A DNA stretch of 64,000 nucleotides, taken from NCBI GenBank assembly GCA_951640195.1, contig OX621166.1, positions 1,542,501 through 1,606,500 on the forward strand, given 5' to 3'. Positions within the stretch are counted from its first letter, which is position 1, and each line of letters opens with the position of its first letter. The stretch is from Porpolomopsis calyptriformis. Taxonomy: Eukaryota > Basidiomycota > Agaricomycetes > Agaricales > Hygrophoraceae. The notes beneath the pieces were generated by a model. That model did no database searches, was not told the origin of the DNA, and was given only the letters and a program-made list of their open reading frames with translations. Both the position numbers and the translations under genes were made by a program. Below, piece by piece: positions 45,797 to 56,895 of this stretch.

Positions 45797-47609
45797 TCAT
45801 TTCAGCACCAAAATTATATGCTTATCCCGCCCAGCGCGTAAGATAACTATTCTGCTGTCAATAAGGTCGTTACATCCAACTTTATCGTGAACGTCTGTTA
45901 CCGGCCGATTGTTGAGATAGAGTCCCCCAGACTTGACGAGATTCCAGGCCGCAGCTACATTGCTATTTAGTCAGCGATGATTGAATTTTCCATGGTGTGG
46001 TACATACTGGACGAAGCTACTAAGTTGAAGGAGGCGGTTAACTTTGTTATCGGAGGCGAGAATAGCTCTGCTTCTTGGATATATACGAGCCGGGGATCGG
46101 CGGTAAAGGCTGAGATAATGTCACGGGCACTTAATTCGTTGTAGTTGGAGTCGAAAAGGACCTTGGTAGCTGCGTGCGCCCGATGAAGTCCGTCCTCTAA
46201 GCGATGTCGGTTATCGGTAAGTTGTGGTTTACACTTATCTACCCGTTACTCACTAGTGTGGACAAGGTTGGTAAGTTCGTCGGCCAGAAGTCGTTGCGCG
46301 ACTTTTTTTTCGGGAGCGATCTGGTGGAAACAAGTCGGGTCAGAGGACGAACGAAGAAAAATATTAGCCCTTACATGATGGCGTTTTACAACGTCGGCAA
46401 TATGTTCCAAGGGTAGTAATGTAAACATTTTCAAATACCTCTCGACATCTGTATCGGCTGTTCTCAGGAAAAACTAAGTTGCAACGAATCTTAATAAGTT
46501 CGTCCCGAACAAAACAGAAGAGTGGACACACTTGGTAGAAATCAAACACGCTCGTGAGCTGCTCGTCGAGCCAGATGGCATTGCCAGCTGTCTTGCCAAA
46601 CTTCTCTCCAGATGGGTTCGTCAGGAGCGGAGTGGTTATCCCAAACCCTTTCTCCCGTTGCGCAGACTCTGGCTGATTGCCAGGGTCGCACAGACGATTT
46701 ATCATTTCGAGACCTGCTAGAATGTTCCCCCATTGGTCTGATCCCCCGATTTGGATGGTACATCCGTGGTTTTTATGGAGCGTATAGAAATCGTAGGCCT
46801 GGAGAAGTTGATACGAGAATTCTGTGAAGGATATACCTTGTTGCGTATTCATACGGGCCCTCACGCTGTATTAAGATATTGGTAAGTGAATGGTAAGGAA
46901 GATGGAGTGTTGAGACATGACTTACCTTTCTCTGTTCAGCATCGTATTTACCCTGGCAGAAGCACCGACTGTCCGAAGGAACTCGAGCAGATTTACGTCT
47001 TTTAGCCAATAGAGGTTGTTCAAAACGTTCGCCTCGCAACGATATATTCCGGACAACGGAAGTCTCTCTTCAGAGTACTTCCATGCTCTTGAAAAAAAGC
47101 TCTGGACGTTGGTCTTGAGCTTTGCAACATTGTCCTCGATGTTCTTCGGATCTGGAGGCTTCCTCTCTATGGCATGGCCAGATGGATCTCCTACCAAGCC
47201 AGTTGCTCCTCCTATCTGACAAGTAGTTTAATGACCTCGATAAACACGATTGAAAGAGACACACCAAGGGAATAATTTGATGTCCTCGAATTTGAAAGTG
47301 TAGCAAGCATAGCATGGGTAGTAAATGGCCGACATGCAAAGAACTTGCTGTTGGATCAACGCCAGCGTAGACTACTTGTTTGTCTTTCAGAGCGATTTTC
47401 AGTTTTTCCGGCCTTGAGAGGAGTGAGCGGTCAATTAGCTTAATCCGCTCTGCCCAGCGTCACCTTGTAATTTCTGCTACGAGACCTCGGGAGATCAGGT
47501 CGTCAAGTAATGTAGCGTCGACTGCGAAGCTCCTGTGCGACGCAAAGAGGAATCTGGCCCGAGGAATTACGGACGCATGGCGCGTCCGAGAACGTGCGAG
47601 GTGCAGCAT
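45797..47609 (-). CDS. MSY1: Mitochondrial tyrosyl-tRNA synthetase
   Basis: Charges tRNA-Tyr in mitochondria. The start [20 protein letters not shown] is a classic presequence, rich in Arg without acids. After the first intron come [20 protein letters not shown] (HIGH-type motif HVGH), then [66 protein letters not shown] and [17 protein letters not shown], where KFGKT is the KMSKS-type loop with Thr for Ser. The C-terminus is an S4-like RNA-binding end: [17 protein letters not shown] and [19 protein letters not shown]. It is the bacterial-type TyrRS, distinct from the cytosolic one. It diverges from the TGT gene 150 bases away. Confidence 0.95.
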
Positions 47610-47759
47610 TTAGCAGCAAGGCCGACGCGATCATGTGCACGCTTGTCCATTTCTCTATTCCTCTCTGCACCTCCAGAGCGTGCTAAACCTCAGTAAGTAG
47701 GAGATCCTGTGGAAGCGCATTTTAATCAACCAATTCACTCCAGGCAAATAGTCACCAGC

Positions 47760-49586
47760 ATGCAATTTGAGATTATCGCAAAGTGCAGAACCACACACGC
47801 TCGGGTATCGCGAATGAAACTTACTCGTATGTCGAATACTTTCAATTCACATAACCTGATCTCAGGATGACATTCTGGTAGATGGTACAACAACTCTTCC
47901 GACATTCATGCCTGTTGCCACGCAGGCTACTATTAAAGGACTGACACCACAACAAGTCGAATCCCTCGGGGTTACACTCATATTGAATAATACATATCAT
48001 CTCAATTTGCGCCCGGGCATCAAAGTTCTGAAAGAAGCGGGCGGAGCGCACAAGTTTCAAGGGTGGAGAAAGAATCTCTTGACGGTATACGTACCGTAGG
48101 ACTGAGTGAACTTTTTCGTTCGATCTGATTGAGCCGTCCTGCTAGGATAGTGGCGGTTTCCAACTTGTTTCTCTGAGCAAATTTACCACCATCACCGAGG
48201 AGGGCGCAATGTTTGAAAGCCCGTTCACTGGTGAACCCACCATGCTAACGGTGAGTATCCAGGCATGCTAATTGAACGTCATTCTTATTGTCCATAGCCA
48301 GAAGAGAGCATATCGATTCAACATGCAATTGGAGCTGACATTATAATGCAATTGGATGATGTAGGTAAGATTTGTACTTTTCCCGCATTTTCAAACCGTT
48401 CCATTCAAATTTTCGCAGTTTCTAGCCTGACCGTTGGCCCTAGGGTTGAGGAGGCCATGGAACGATCCGTGAGGTGGTTAGACCGGTGTATCCAGCAGCA
48501 CGAGGGGTCGGAGAATAAAGACACTCAAAATCTTTTTGCAATTGTTCAAGGGGGACTCGACCCTGACCTTAGAGATCGATGTCTTGACGAAATGATCAAA
48601 AGAAAGGACAGTGTTTCTGGATATGCGATAGGTGGCCTCAGCGGAGGGGAAGCCAAAGGCAAGTCACTCTTACCTGGTGATGCGATGTTTGGCAGATTTT
48701 TGTTTCCCTTGAAGAGATTTTTTGGAGAATGTAAGATTCTTTTGATGTGTCCTCCAGAATACCATAAACTCTGCGCAGAATCAAACAGTGCGCCGACAGA
48801 TTGCCAACCGATCGTATGTCTCCGGGTCTTCCTCTTTCCTATTTAACCAGTCGCACAGGTCCTCGGTATGCTATGGGAATTGGCTTTGCTGAAGGTGTGA
48901 CCCTTCAAGGGAGAACCTTTTTCGCTGAGGCAACTGAAGATCCTCCTAGATCTCCTCGTCTGTGTTGCTTTAGGCGTTGACATGGTGGGAACCTTGTAGT
49001 TTCCGTTGCCCCTTTGACTCTTTCAAACATTCTCAAAGGCAGACTGCGTTTTCCCCACTCGAACCGCCCGATTTGGTGTCGCATTGACTTTCAACGGCCC
49101 CTTGAATTTAAGTAAGCCCTCTATTTCTAGAATAAAAACCTTTAGGACTGAATGTATTCAAGGGCTTAGCAAACATAGCGCGGATTTCAGACCAATAGAC
49201 GATTCCTGTCCTTGTCCCACATGTCGAGATGGGACCTCGCGAGCAATCCTTCATCACATTGTGACTCACGAAACAGCTGCCTCTCACGGTTAGTTTGATT
49301 ATGTGTACTTGCTGAAAGCCTTGCATTGATATCATTTATAGCTCTCACACAACACAATATCACTTTTCAAGCGCAAGTGATGAGTAATGCGAGGGACGCC
49401 ATAATGGACGATAGATTTCCCGATTTTCTTTGCTCATTTTTCGCTAAGTATTTCGGGGACGGCGGCTATCCCGAATGGTGTGTGAATGCATTGCGCAGCG
49501 TGGGTGTAGACTTACTCATGGACGGAAATGCAAAAGTGATGACGGGGAATGGTACTAAGTGGGAGTATTCTGATTGTAAGGAATAA
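47760..49586 (+). CDS. Queuine tRNA-ribosyltransferase catalytic subunit
   Basis: Exchanges guanine 34 for queuine in GUN-anticodon tRNAs (Tyr, His, Asn, Asp). After splicing: [72 protein letters not shown] (catalytic Asp), [86 protein letters not shown] (nucleophile Asp) and the zinc site CPCPTC with a downstream HH...H. The last exon ends at TAA 49584-49586. About ten introns are needed. One (48659-48714) starts with GC and is followed by a 16-base exon (48715-48730). The start at 47760 gives no clear targeting signal. Confidence 0.93.
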
Positions 49587-49614
49587 ACAACATGACGTGC
49601 TCTATATCCGATTT

Positions 49615-52590
49615 TTACCTTCGGCTTTTTCTACTGTGCGTAGGCCTCGCATTTTTAGCCCTTTTCTTCTCCATGATTTTCCTCCCCTTCCGAATCTGCT
49701 CATTGGTTTTGAGCTCACTCTTGACCTTCCCGATCGGTCTCCCTCGATATCTCCTTCCCTTGCCCGTTGCGGATTGCGGCGCCCCCTCACCAGGATCACC
49801 TTGCTTTTTCAACACCTTCACCTTTCGTTCGTAGTCTGTCCTTTGCTTGTCAAGTGGCTTAGCGGGAGTCACCTTGTTGTGTTTGAACCTCCTGCCTCCA
49901 GGACGGACTCCTCGCGAACCGTGTGTCCTTTCGTCTTCCGCTTCTCCGACTTTGGGCAAACTGATACGGCTCTGCGCTTTCCATTCCTCAAAGCGGCCAC
50001 TGCGATACGTTGCAGGCAATCGTGTTCCATTCTCCGTCTTCACCAGTTTGATATTGTCAGCACCAACACCGGCACCCTTGATAAACTTCTTTTTCTTCTT
50101 GTCCCACCTTAGTTGGCGTTTTTTGCGTTCTTCCGTGACTTCGTCGTTGGTGAGGTCAAATGTCGCTCTTCGAGCCTGTTCGGCGAACGAAGAGGCACCA
50201 TCCGTCAACGAATACCTGAGACCTCCAAAGTCAATGAATGCTTCAGAAACTGAACACACCGACATACCCTTTCTCCGTAAAGGCGTCCTTCTGGTAATGA
50301 GACATATAAAACTCCGAATCGCGGTAGTTTTGCTTGGCAGAGTTTTTGCCCGACATGTCAAATACAGCCTAGTCTGATAATTTAATCATTATGATATATA
50401 ATAGTAATGGGACATACCGCAATAGTTTCCTCGTCTGCTAACTCCATTCCTTGAGTGTTCAGATCATCGCCGTTCACTTGATCCGCCGCGCTATTATCCA
50501 AGGTGGCCACAGGTGCTATAACCCTCTTAACCGCCTTATCCAATGCCTTCCGGCGCTCTTTCATGAGGTGAAAATTTGCGGCATTACTCTTGTTCCCCGT
50601 TTCGAACACCGTCTCCGTCGGCCGAAATGAACTGACCGCACAAAGTAGGGCATTCCTTGCGTCCTCCTGCTTTCTCTGTTTATAGCCGCCCTCTCCTCGC
50701 AACAAAACAGGATGCACACCCGAGCCCGAAAATGCAAGGACCCATTTGGGATCCTTTGACATCTCCTTCGCGCGCTTATAGCTCGCCAGGCTGGCCTTTC
50801 CTTTACTCCGTTCGTACGCAGCATGTCCTCTGAGCATGACTTCCCTCAGCGAGGGGAGGGAATGATTGGTGTTCTCCAAGGAGCGTACGTACTCTACGAC
50901 CTGGTCTATTTTTTCCCGAAGGAACGTTCCTAGCACCAACGAGTCGGTGTAAACTTTGTCCCCATCGTTCGGGACTTCGCTTTTCAACGGACGGCCGAGA
51001 AATAACTGCAAGTCCAGTAAATAGGGCATTTCCGCATGGGTCACAAAAGACCATGCCCACCCCGGTCTTCCCGCCCTAGCTGTCCGTCCGACACGGTGCA
51101 CGAAAACTTTGGCGTTTTGCGGGAAGTCGTAGTTGACAACATTCTCCAGAACCGGGATATCTATGCCGCGAGCTGCGACGTCGGTCACCACCAGAATGCT
51201 GGTGAGTCCCTGTCGGAACTGGTCCATTTGGAAGGTACGAGCGTGTTGATCCAATGAACCATAGATGTAAGAAACGGCGTAACCGGTAGTGATGAGCAAG
51301 TTTGAAAGATATTCCACATGGTGTTTAGTTGCCGCAAAGACAAGAGTCTGATGAGGCGCAGTGAACTGCTCTCGGTGTTTGCTTCTGAGTTTTGGATCCT
51401 TGTCTAGGTTCTTTTGCTGGCCTTGGGGCTGGGTACTACCAAAGGGAACTCCGATAAGGTCTCGGAGGAGGGTAAGGAGGCAAGCGTCTTTCTCTGCTCT
51501 CTTCACGAAGAAAAAGGCCATCTTGAGGTCTGGACTGATTTTGGTTTCTGCATCTAAACGCACAAGGACAGGTTCTCGGAGACCGGCCTTGGCGAACTCC
51601 ACTAGAGACTTGGGCAGAGTGGCGGAAAAAAGGAGGGTTTGTCGTGACGGGCTTAGTCGATGGAGAATTTCGTTGAGCGGGGTTTCGAAACCCATCTCAA
51701 ACAAACGGTCGGCCTCATCGAATACGACGTATTGTACCGACTTGAGATCCAAGTTCATCTCAACAATCAGATGGAGGAGTCGGCCAGGAGTGGCGATGAT
51801 TCTTAAGAAGGATTCAGAAAAAAGCAAAAAAGAAATGAAAAGATTCACGAACATGTCAGGATTATTTGTGACCATCTCGAATTGTTCGTCCAATCCCTCG
51901 CCGCCGACAATAAGGGTCCACCTCAGGCCCTGATTCTGTTTTGAGTTGCTGGAATCCTTTCCGTCGCCGGCATGGTCTCCCTGGCCAGAATGCCAGCCTC
52001 GGGTGAGTTCCTTCCCCACTTTGAGAATCTGCAAGGCAAGTTCGCGAGTTGGCAAGAGTATTAATGCCCTAGCACCAAATACTGTAGCGTGTTGGCCGCC
52101 TAAGCGCTGCACGAGAGGGATCATGTATGCGAGAGACTTTCCGGAGCCGGTGCGAGCCATGCCCACAAGATCGCGAGGAGGACTTGCCAAGAGGGGAGGG
52201 ATCGAGAGGCGTTGGATCGGGGTTGGTATGCGATACCCCTGCAAAGTCAAGGAACGCAGCAAGGATGGGTCGAGTCCTTAGAAAGGCATATTAGCGTCGT
52301 CTGCGACATACTGGAAGGAAAGACGGACCCATATTCTGAAAACTGCCTCCGCCCACTTCACCCTTTACCATTTTCGCCTTGCCTTTCGCCCTCTTCAAAG
52401 CCTGAACGCCTCCCTTCACATTTCTCTTTGCGACGGAATGATGAATTAACTTGGTGAGTTCCTCATCGCTATCCCCGATGGTGGAGTCCTTTTGTGCATT
52501 GTTCCCTGCAAGGATGGAGTAAAATTCGCCTTCGCTGGCTTCCTCAGATGAGGAAGATTCGAGTTCGTCTCTGCTGCGTTTGTTGGGCAT
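49615..52590 (-). CDS. DBP10: ATP-dependent RNA helicase Dbp10
   Basis: Nucleolar DEAD-box helicase for 60S subunit assembly. Motifs in order: GYRIPTPIQRLSIPPLL (Q motif), ARTGSGKS (I), LPTREL (Ia), ATPGRLLH (Ib, across an intron), VVFDEADRLFEMGF (II), SATLP (III), VVTDVAARGIDIPVLE (V) and VHRVGRTARAGRPG (VI). The specific C-terminal Dbp10 domain is split by introns: AVFDMSGKNSAKQNYRDSEF, YMSHYQKDAFTEKG, YSLTDGASSFAEQARRATFD, then WDKKKKKFIKGAGVG and a very basic tail. The N-terminal exon starts MPNKRSRDELESSSSEEASE. The stop is 28 bases from the TGT stop on the other strand, so the 3' ends must overlap. Confidence 0.96.
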
Positions 52591-52698
52591 GCGAGTTACG
52601 TAAACTCGATCGCTGCTTTCAAAAGAAAGCTAAAAAAATTAGTACAAAAACCAGGTCGGCGATGGGAGACGAGGACGAGGACGAGGACATTGACTACC

Positions 52699-53218
52699 AT
52701 GATTCAGAAGTCGCTGCTCGTGCTCTTGCTCGCCTTGGTTTGTGCGCGGGCTTTCAGCACCAAAGACGTTTACGCTCCCACTGTGCTCTACCCGCACGAG
52801 GGAACGGTCTGGAAAGTGGGTGAGAACCGCTCCGTCATTTGGTCAGTCCGCTCTCGCTTTCTTTCTCGTTCACTCACCATTTTGCTGCTAGGGACACCAC
52901 CCATCCCCCTGCGCAGATCACCAACTGGCTTGGATCAGTTGCACTCAGGAAGGGGGACAGGACTCTGCCTGGTATTCAGCCACGGTCTATCTCTGAGATG
53001 TCCTCACACATTTTTTCTTTTCAGCGATGTTGGCCTCCAACTTTAGCATCCTTCTAGGGAAAATCCATGTTAAAGTCCCAATGGTCACCCCCGGGGACAA
53101 CTACCGGATTGTTCGTGAGTACGGTTTTTTCTTCAAGTGTTTGCCCAGACTAACGCCCCGGGCAGTATTCGGTGACTCGGGCAACTGGAGCCCAGCGTTC
53201 ACCATTACGTCCGACTAA
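52699..53218 (+). CDS. Small secreted Kre9/Knh1-like (Ser-Thr-rich GPI-family) protein
   Basis: Four exons give about 120 residues. The signal peptide MIQKSLLVLLLALVCARA precedes one beta-sandwich domain of the fungal Kre9/Knh1-like, GPI-linked family: VLYPHEGTVWKVGENRSVIW, DTTHPPAQITNWLGSVALRK, LASNFSILLGKIHVKVPMVT and GDNYRIVLFGDSGNWSPAFT, ending ITSD. Family members usually continue with a Ser/Thr-rich stalk and a GPI signal; here both are absent, so the product is probably freely secreted. An out-of-frame ATG at 52662 (acidic MGDEDEDEDIDYHD) lies just upstream and could act as an upstream frame. Role in the cell wall is inferred. Confidence 0.88.
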
Positions 53219-53646
53219 GAAGTCGAGCAAAAAAAAAAAAATAGATGCAGAGGGACACTAAAAAACTCGGACGTCTTCTCTATGCCAGTACACTTCTTGT
53301 TTTCCGCTATGCAGTAGATACCACCGCGGTTTACCGTCAATGGACATAAATTTTCACGGTTAATTGACCGCAATGCGTAATCAGATCCTTGGTGTGAACA
53401 AATGGGAAATCTGGGACCAGCAACTTCTTCGCGAAGCTTTGCACGTCAGAGCTTGACGGCGGTTAGCTACCCGCTTTTTCTTATTTGACTTGAGTTTTGT
53501 TGCTTTGCCGCCCCGATCCCAGGTGGATGTTGAGTGAGAGGAGAAATATGTAAAGCCAAATGCGATTTCCGTTCTCGAGAAGGCAGCCGATGCTCGAAGT
53601 CCTTACATTAAACGACGATCGAAGTTTGGTTTCTGCCCGGTGGGAG
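53219..53646. other. Intergenic between convergent genes
   Basis: Starts with a run of 13 A (53229-53241) just after the Knh1-like stop. No gene or RNA recognised. It holds the 3' ends of that gene and of DUO1. Confidence 0.5.
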
Positions 53647-54581
53647 TTACGAAGACTTGGGTAATTTCGATGGAAATTTTCCAGAACTGGGACGGGGTGC
53701 ATTCATGGTGGATGAACTCGGACGTCCGGCCACAGAACCTTGGGTGACAGAAATGAGGACAAAATCGAGAAAGAAAAAGGAGTGAGTGTACCTGCTTGTC
53801 CCGGCCTTGTTCCTCTTACGCTAGGGCGCGTGCCACGCACTGCTCTGACGCGCCCCCTGGCCGAGCCTTTCTCCATCCTCTCCCTTTCCACCCGCTCCTT
53901 CCTCTCTCGCTCGGCCTTCTCCTTTTCCTCGCGCTCGATGCGTTCGCGTTCCTGCCGGGCTGCAAGTGCCCGCTCTTCGGCTTCCCTGCGGGCGTTTGCC
54001 TCTGCCTCTTTTCGTTCGCGTTCGAGAGTGTCCTCGTCCTAAACGAACGTGAGCGGACGGCGATGACGCGTGCAGATATGGCTCACGGCATCCGCCCCAA
54101 GCCACTTTTCGTCAAAGATCAAGCGAGAGAATTCTTCAGATTTCGAGAGTATATTGATGTATCGGTTTAACAATGCGTCGGTTTGTTCCAACCGTCTCGC
54201 TATTCGCTGCGCAAAGGATGAGCTACTTGAGACGTTTTCACTGACAATCGGACGCACGTCATTCGATGAACCGGTGTCGTCCAAAGCGTGATGGAACGAG
54301 GCGAGGGCAGAGTTGAGCTTCTTGAGGATGAATATATCGTTCTGCAGCTTTTCCTCGCGTATTTGAGTCGCGACCCGTTGGGTTCTCTCCACATTATCAA
54401 CATCGCGCTCAGTGACGGGTGGCGCAAGGAGACTGAATGGCCGGTTTGGCAGCGAGAGGTCTGTCAAGGAGAGGTCGTCACCACCTGGGCCGGTGTTTGA
54501 GGAGGAAACTGAAGGGAAAATGGATGGTTCAGAGAGGAGATGAGGATGAGCGGTCGTGAAGGTGAAGTCGGACGAGTCCAT
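53647..54581 (-). CDS. DUO1: DASH/Dam1 complex subunit Duo1
   Basis: Kinetochore subunit of the ring complex that couples chromosomes to microtubule ends. Three exons. The first has the family core: RPFSLLAPPVTERDVDNVER, IFILKKLNSALASFHHALDD, and RRLEQTDALLNRYINILSKS. Exon two is an almost pure Glu/Arg/Lys helix from DEDTLERERKEAEANARREA to ERMEKGSARG, followed by RGTRPSVRGTRPG. The last exon (joined through GTACAC...ACCCAAG) gives a short Ser/Pro tail ending GKFPSKLPKSS. Its SKLP is an EB1-type SxLP motif. Reading through this intron gives a less natural tail ending at 53703. Start at 54581, only 17 bases from the ISA2 ATG on the other strand. Confidence 0.88.
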
Positions 54582-54598
54582 GACAAATAAAGAAAAAC

Positions 54599-55278
54599 AT
54601 GTTCTCTCCTCGACTCGTCCTTCGTCTTCACCCCCTCCTCCATCCTCGACAGCGACAGCGACAGCTCGCATTTCAGACACTTCGTTCCGCAAGGTTTCGG
54701 ACCGCACCTCTCCCCTCACCCCAGACTTCACACCCCACCGTCCTTCTCTTCGCTCCTTCACCCACAGCGACCGAGGTTCGAGAGCTGGACATCGACCTCC
54801 TTCCTCCGCAGGACATAAAGATCGAAGTAACAGATCGTGCTGCAGAGGTGCGTACAGCCGATCGCCGGATACAACAATCTCACTTCACTCCCCCCAGCAA
54901 CTTCGTCTGATCTCTAGACGTGAAAGCGACCCGGATGCCGCTCTCAGAATCATAGTCGAATCTGGGGGCTGTCACGGTTACCAGTACAAAATGCAGCTCG
55001 CATCACACCGTGAAGCAGACGATTAGTGAGTCCCCTCTTCTCCATTCTCTCTTGGATCGACGACAAATCCCCCGTACATTCCAAGCCACTTCTCCCATCC
55101 TACTCTTAAACCCGCCAACATCCTCGTCGACGCTGTCTCCATGGCCCTCCTCAACGGCTCCACCATCGATTTTGCTACCGAGCTCATAGGGAGCAGCTTT
55201 CGCGTGCTGCAGAACCCCCAAGCGAAGGGCAGCGGCTGCGGCTGTGGCGTCAGCTGGGAGTTGAACCCACAGATATAG
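54599..55278 (+). CDS. ISA2: Mitochondrial iron-sulfur assembly protein Isa2
   Basis: A-type Fe-S scaffold/carrier for mitochondrial [4Fe-4S] proteins such as aconitase and lipoate synthase. The N-terminus MFSPRLVLRLHPLLHPRQRQ is a strong presequence and supports this ATG. The core has PPQDIKIEVTDRAAEQLRLI, LRIIVESGGCHGYQYKM (first Cys), then after the second intron ANILVDAVSMALLNGSTIDF, ATELIGSSFRVLQNP and KGSGCGCGVSWEL (the paired Cys). It stops after NPQI, the normal end for the family. Introns begin GTGCGT after AAE and GTGAGT inside DDY. Confidence 0.95.
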
Positions 55279-55720
55279 GCTGAGTATGCACCCAGAAGTG
55301 GTTAACGATATCACATCTTCCAACATAATATTGTATACGGGACCTAATGCACTGGATTATCGCTTCGTGGCCTCCGGCTCTCGTCAATCCCAAACGCGCC
55401 TGATTTCCTACGAGATCTATCGTCCTCAGATTTCGCCACCCAAGGCATAACCTTTTTGGATGCTTTCTTCCTGATAGACGAGTACTAGGTCCCTTCCGAA
55501 GGAGATACTTGCATTAGAAAATGATATTTGTGGACGGTAAACTCGATGTCCGTGTACTGACTGGATCTCTGTTCACCATTCACACTTTTTTCTGAAATAC
55601 TTATCCATCCAAGAAAACCATCATACCTCTCTCTCATTAGTCTAACTATCCACGACAGGGAGGGTGTTCAACGTTCCGCATTCCAGAGAAAGCAGGGGCA
55701 TGAGAGTAAGAAGGGAGCTA
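55279..55720. other. Intergenic between convergent genes
   Basis: No supported gene between the ISA2 stop and the ATG27-like stop. It should hold both 3' untranslated regions. Confidence 0.5.
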
Positions 55721-56809
55721 TCATACAGCAATGTAGCCACCTCGGTTCGAATGTCGCGGTCGCACTGAAGAACACAGATGCGAGATAACATCATGAAGCA
55801 TGTACGGCATTTCCTTCCAGAAATCACGGTGCCTATCCAAACGGATCGAGTTAGCAGACCGCACAACTCTTGGCTGTAAAACCACGCACGGGATGAGATC
55901 AAACCCAGTTGCTCCATACGTCGTATAGTTGTAGTAGGCTCCGAGCCCAAAGTACGCAGCGAACGCAAGAAGCAGCCTTTCTCTCAAGTCAGTATTCCCT
56001 CTATTTTTTTAGAAAAAGATACTCACATGGTGAAAAAGAACCCGACCCCACTCCCCACACACTCCTTACTGCCCCCCTTCCCCTCCTCGGGATTCTCTGG
56101 TGGTTGACCACAGGCACTCGGGACGCTCCATTCTATACGCAACTGGGAGCCGTCGTATTCTAAGATCTTTGGCTCAGATGCATTGGTCGCACAGAGAAGG
56201 GTGAGATTGAAGGATTGGGGAGTAGTGATCGCCGTACCCGGATGAGGGTAGGATGCGCCATGCAATACCAGCGAAAGGCCACTGGGTGCTGTGTTTCGGT
56301 AAAGGAGACGGGATGCGCGTTAGAATACATGCAATTCAAAGTGCATACGACGACGTACAAGAAATCGCGGAATACTGTGGATTTAAAGATCCGGTTTGGG
56401 CTATTGGAATCACCGCGATTATCCGGTCCGAACTGTCTGCTTTTTTGTTGACCTTCGTAAAACACGCTCTTGTACCAGTCGGGCACTATTCAGTATTTAC
56501 AACGCACGGTTAATACCGACACTCACAGAATACAATTTTACATACCTGGTCGCCCTCTGGAACGCCTTCCTGTGGAGGGAGATCACCGCACAAATCAAAC
56601 CTAACAGAGTCCTCCATCGAGGTAGGTGGTGTTTCGCGCTTCCGTGAGACTGTATGCACTCCCGCGAGCGCAGTCAGGTTGTATTCGAATGAGTCAGCCG
56701 TGAGGTGGCAGTCAAACGGTGGGTTGTCCTGTGCGACAGCGACCAAGCTGGTCGCTTGTAGAATGGATAGTGTTGCTAAAATGTGAATTGGATGCGTCCG
56801 AATGATCAT
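55721..56809 (-). CDS. Atg27-like type I membrane protein (MRH-type lumenal domain)
   Basis: The signal peptide (MIIRTHPIHILATLSILQAT) precedes a Cys-containing lumenal domain: FDCHLTADSFEYNLTALAGV, VRFDLCGDLPPQ, then TPQSFNLTLLCATNASEPKI and LRIEWSVPSACGQ. A single membrane segment follows, GSGVGFFFTM with RERLLLAFAAYFGLGAYYNY. The cytosolic tail is TTYGATGFDLIP joined to HRDFWKEMPYMLHDVISHLC and ends RGGYIAV. The pattern GxYYNYxxYGxxGxDxxPHRDFW is the end of Atg27 and related mannose-6-phosphate-receptor-homology proteins, which cycle between Golgi, endosomes and the autophagosome site with Atg9. I did not fix all internal junctions in the lumenal part. Confidence 0.85.
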
Positions 56810-56895
56810 TACTGAGGGGATGGGTGAACGTGTGGTTACGCGAGCAAAGACGGTGGCTTGCTCACGTGGTTTCCTCGACCTACTCCATTCGCAAC

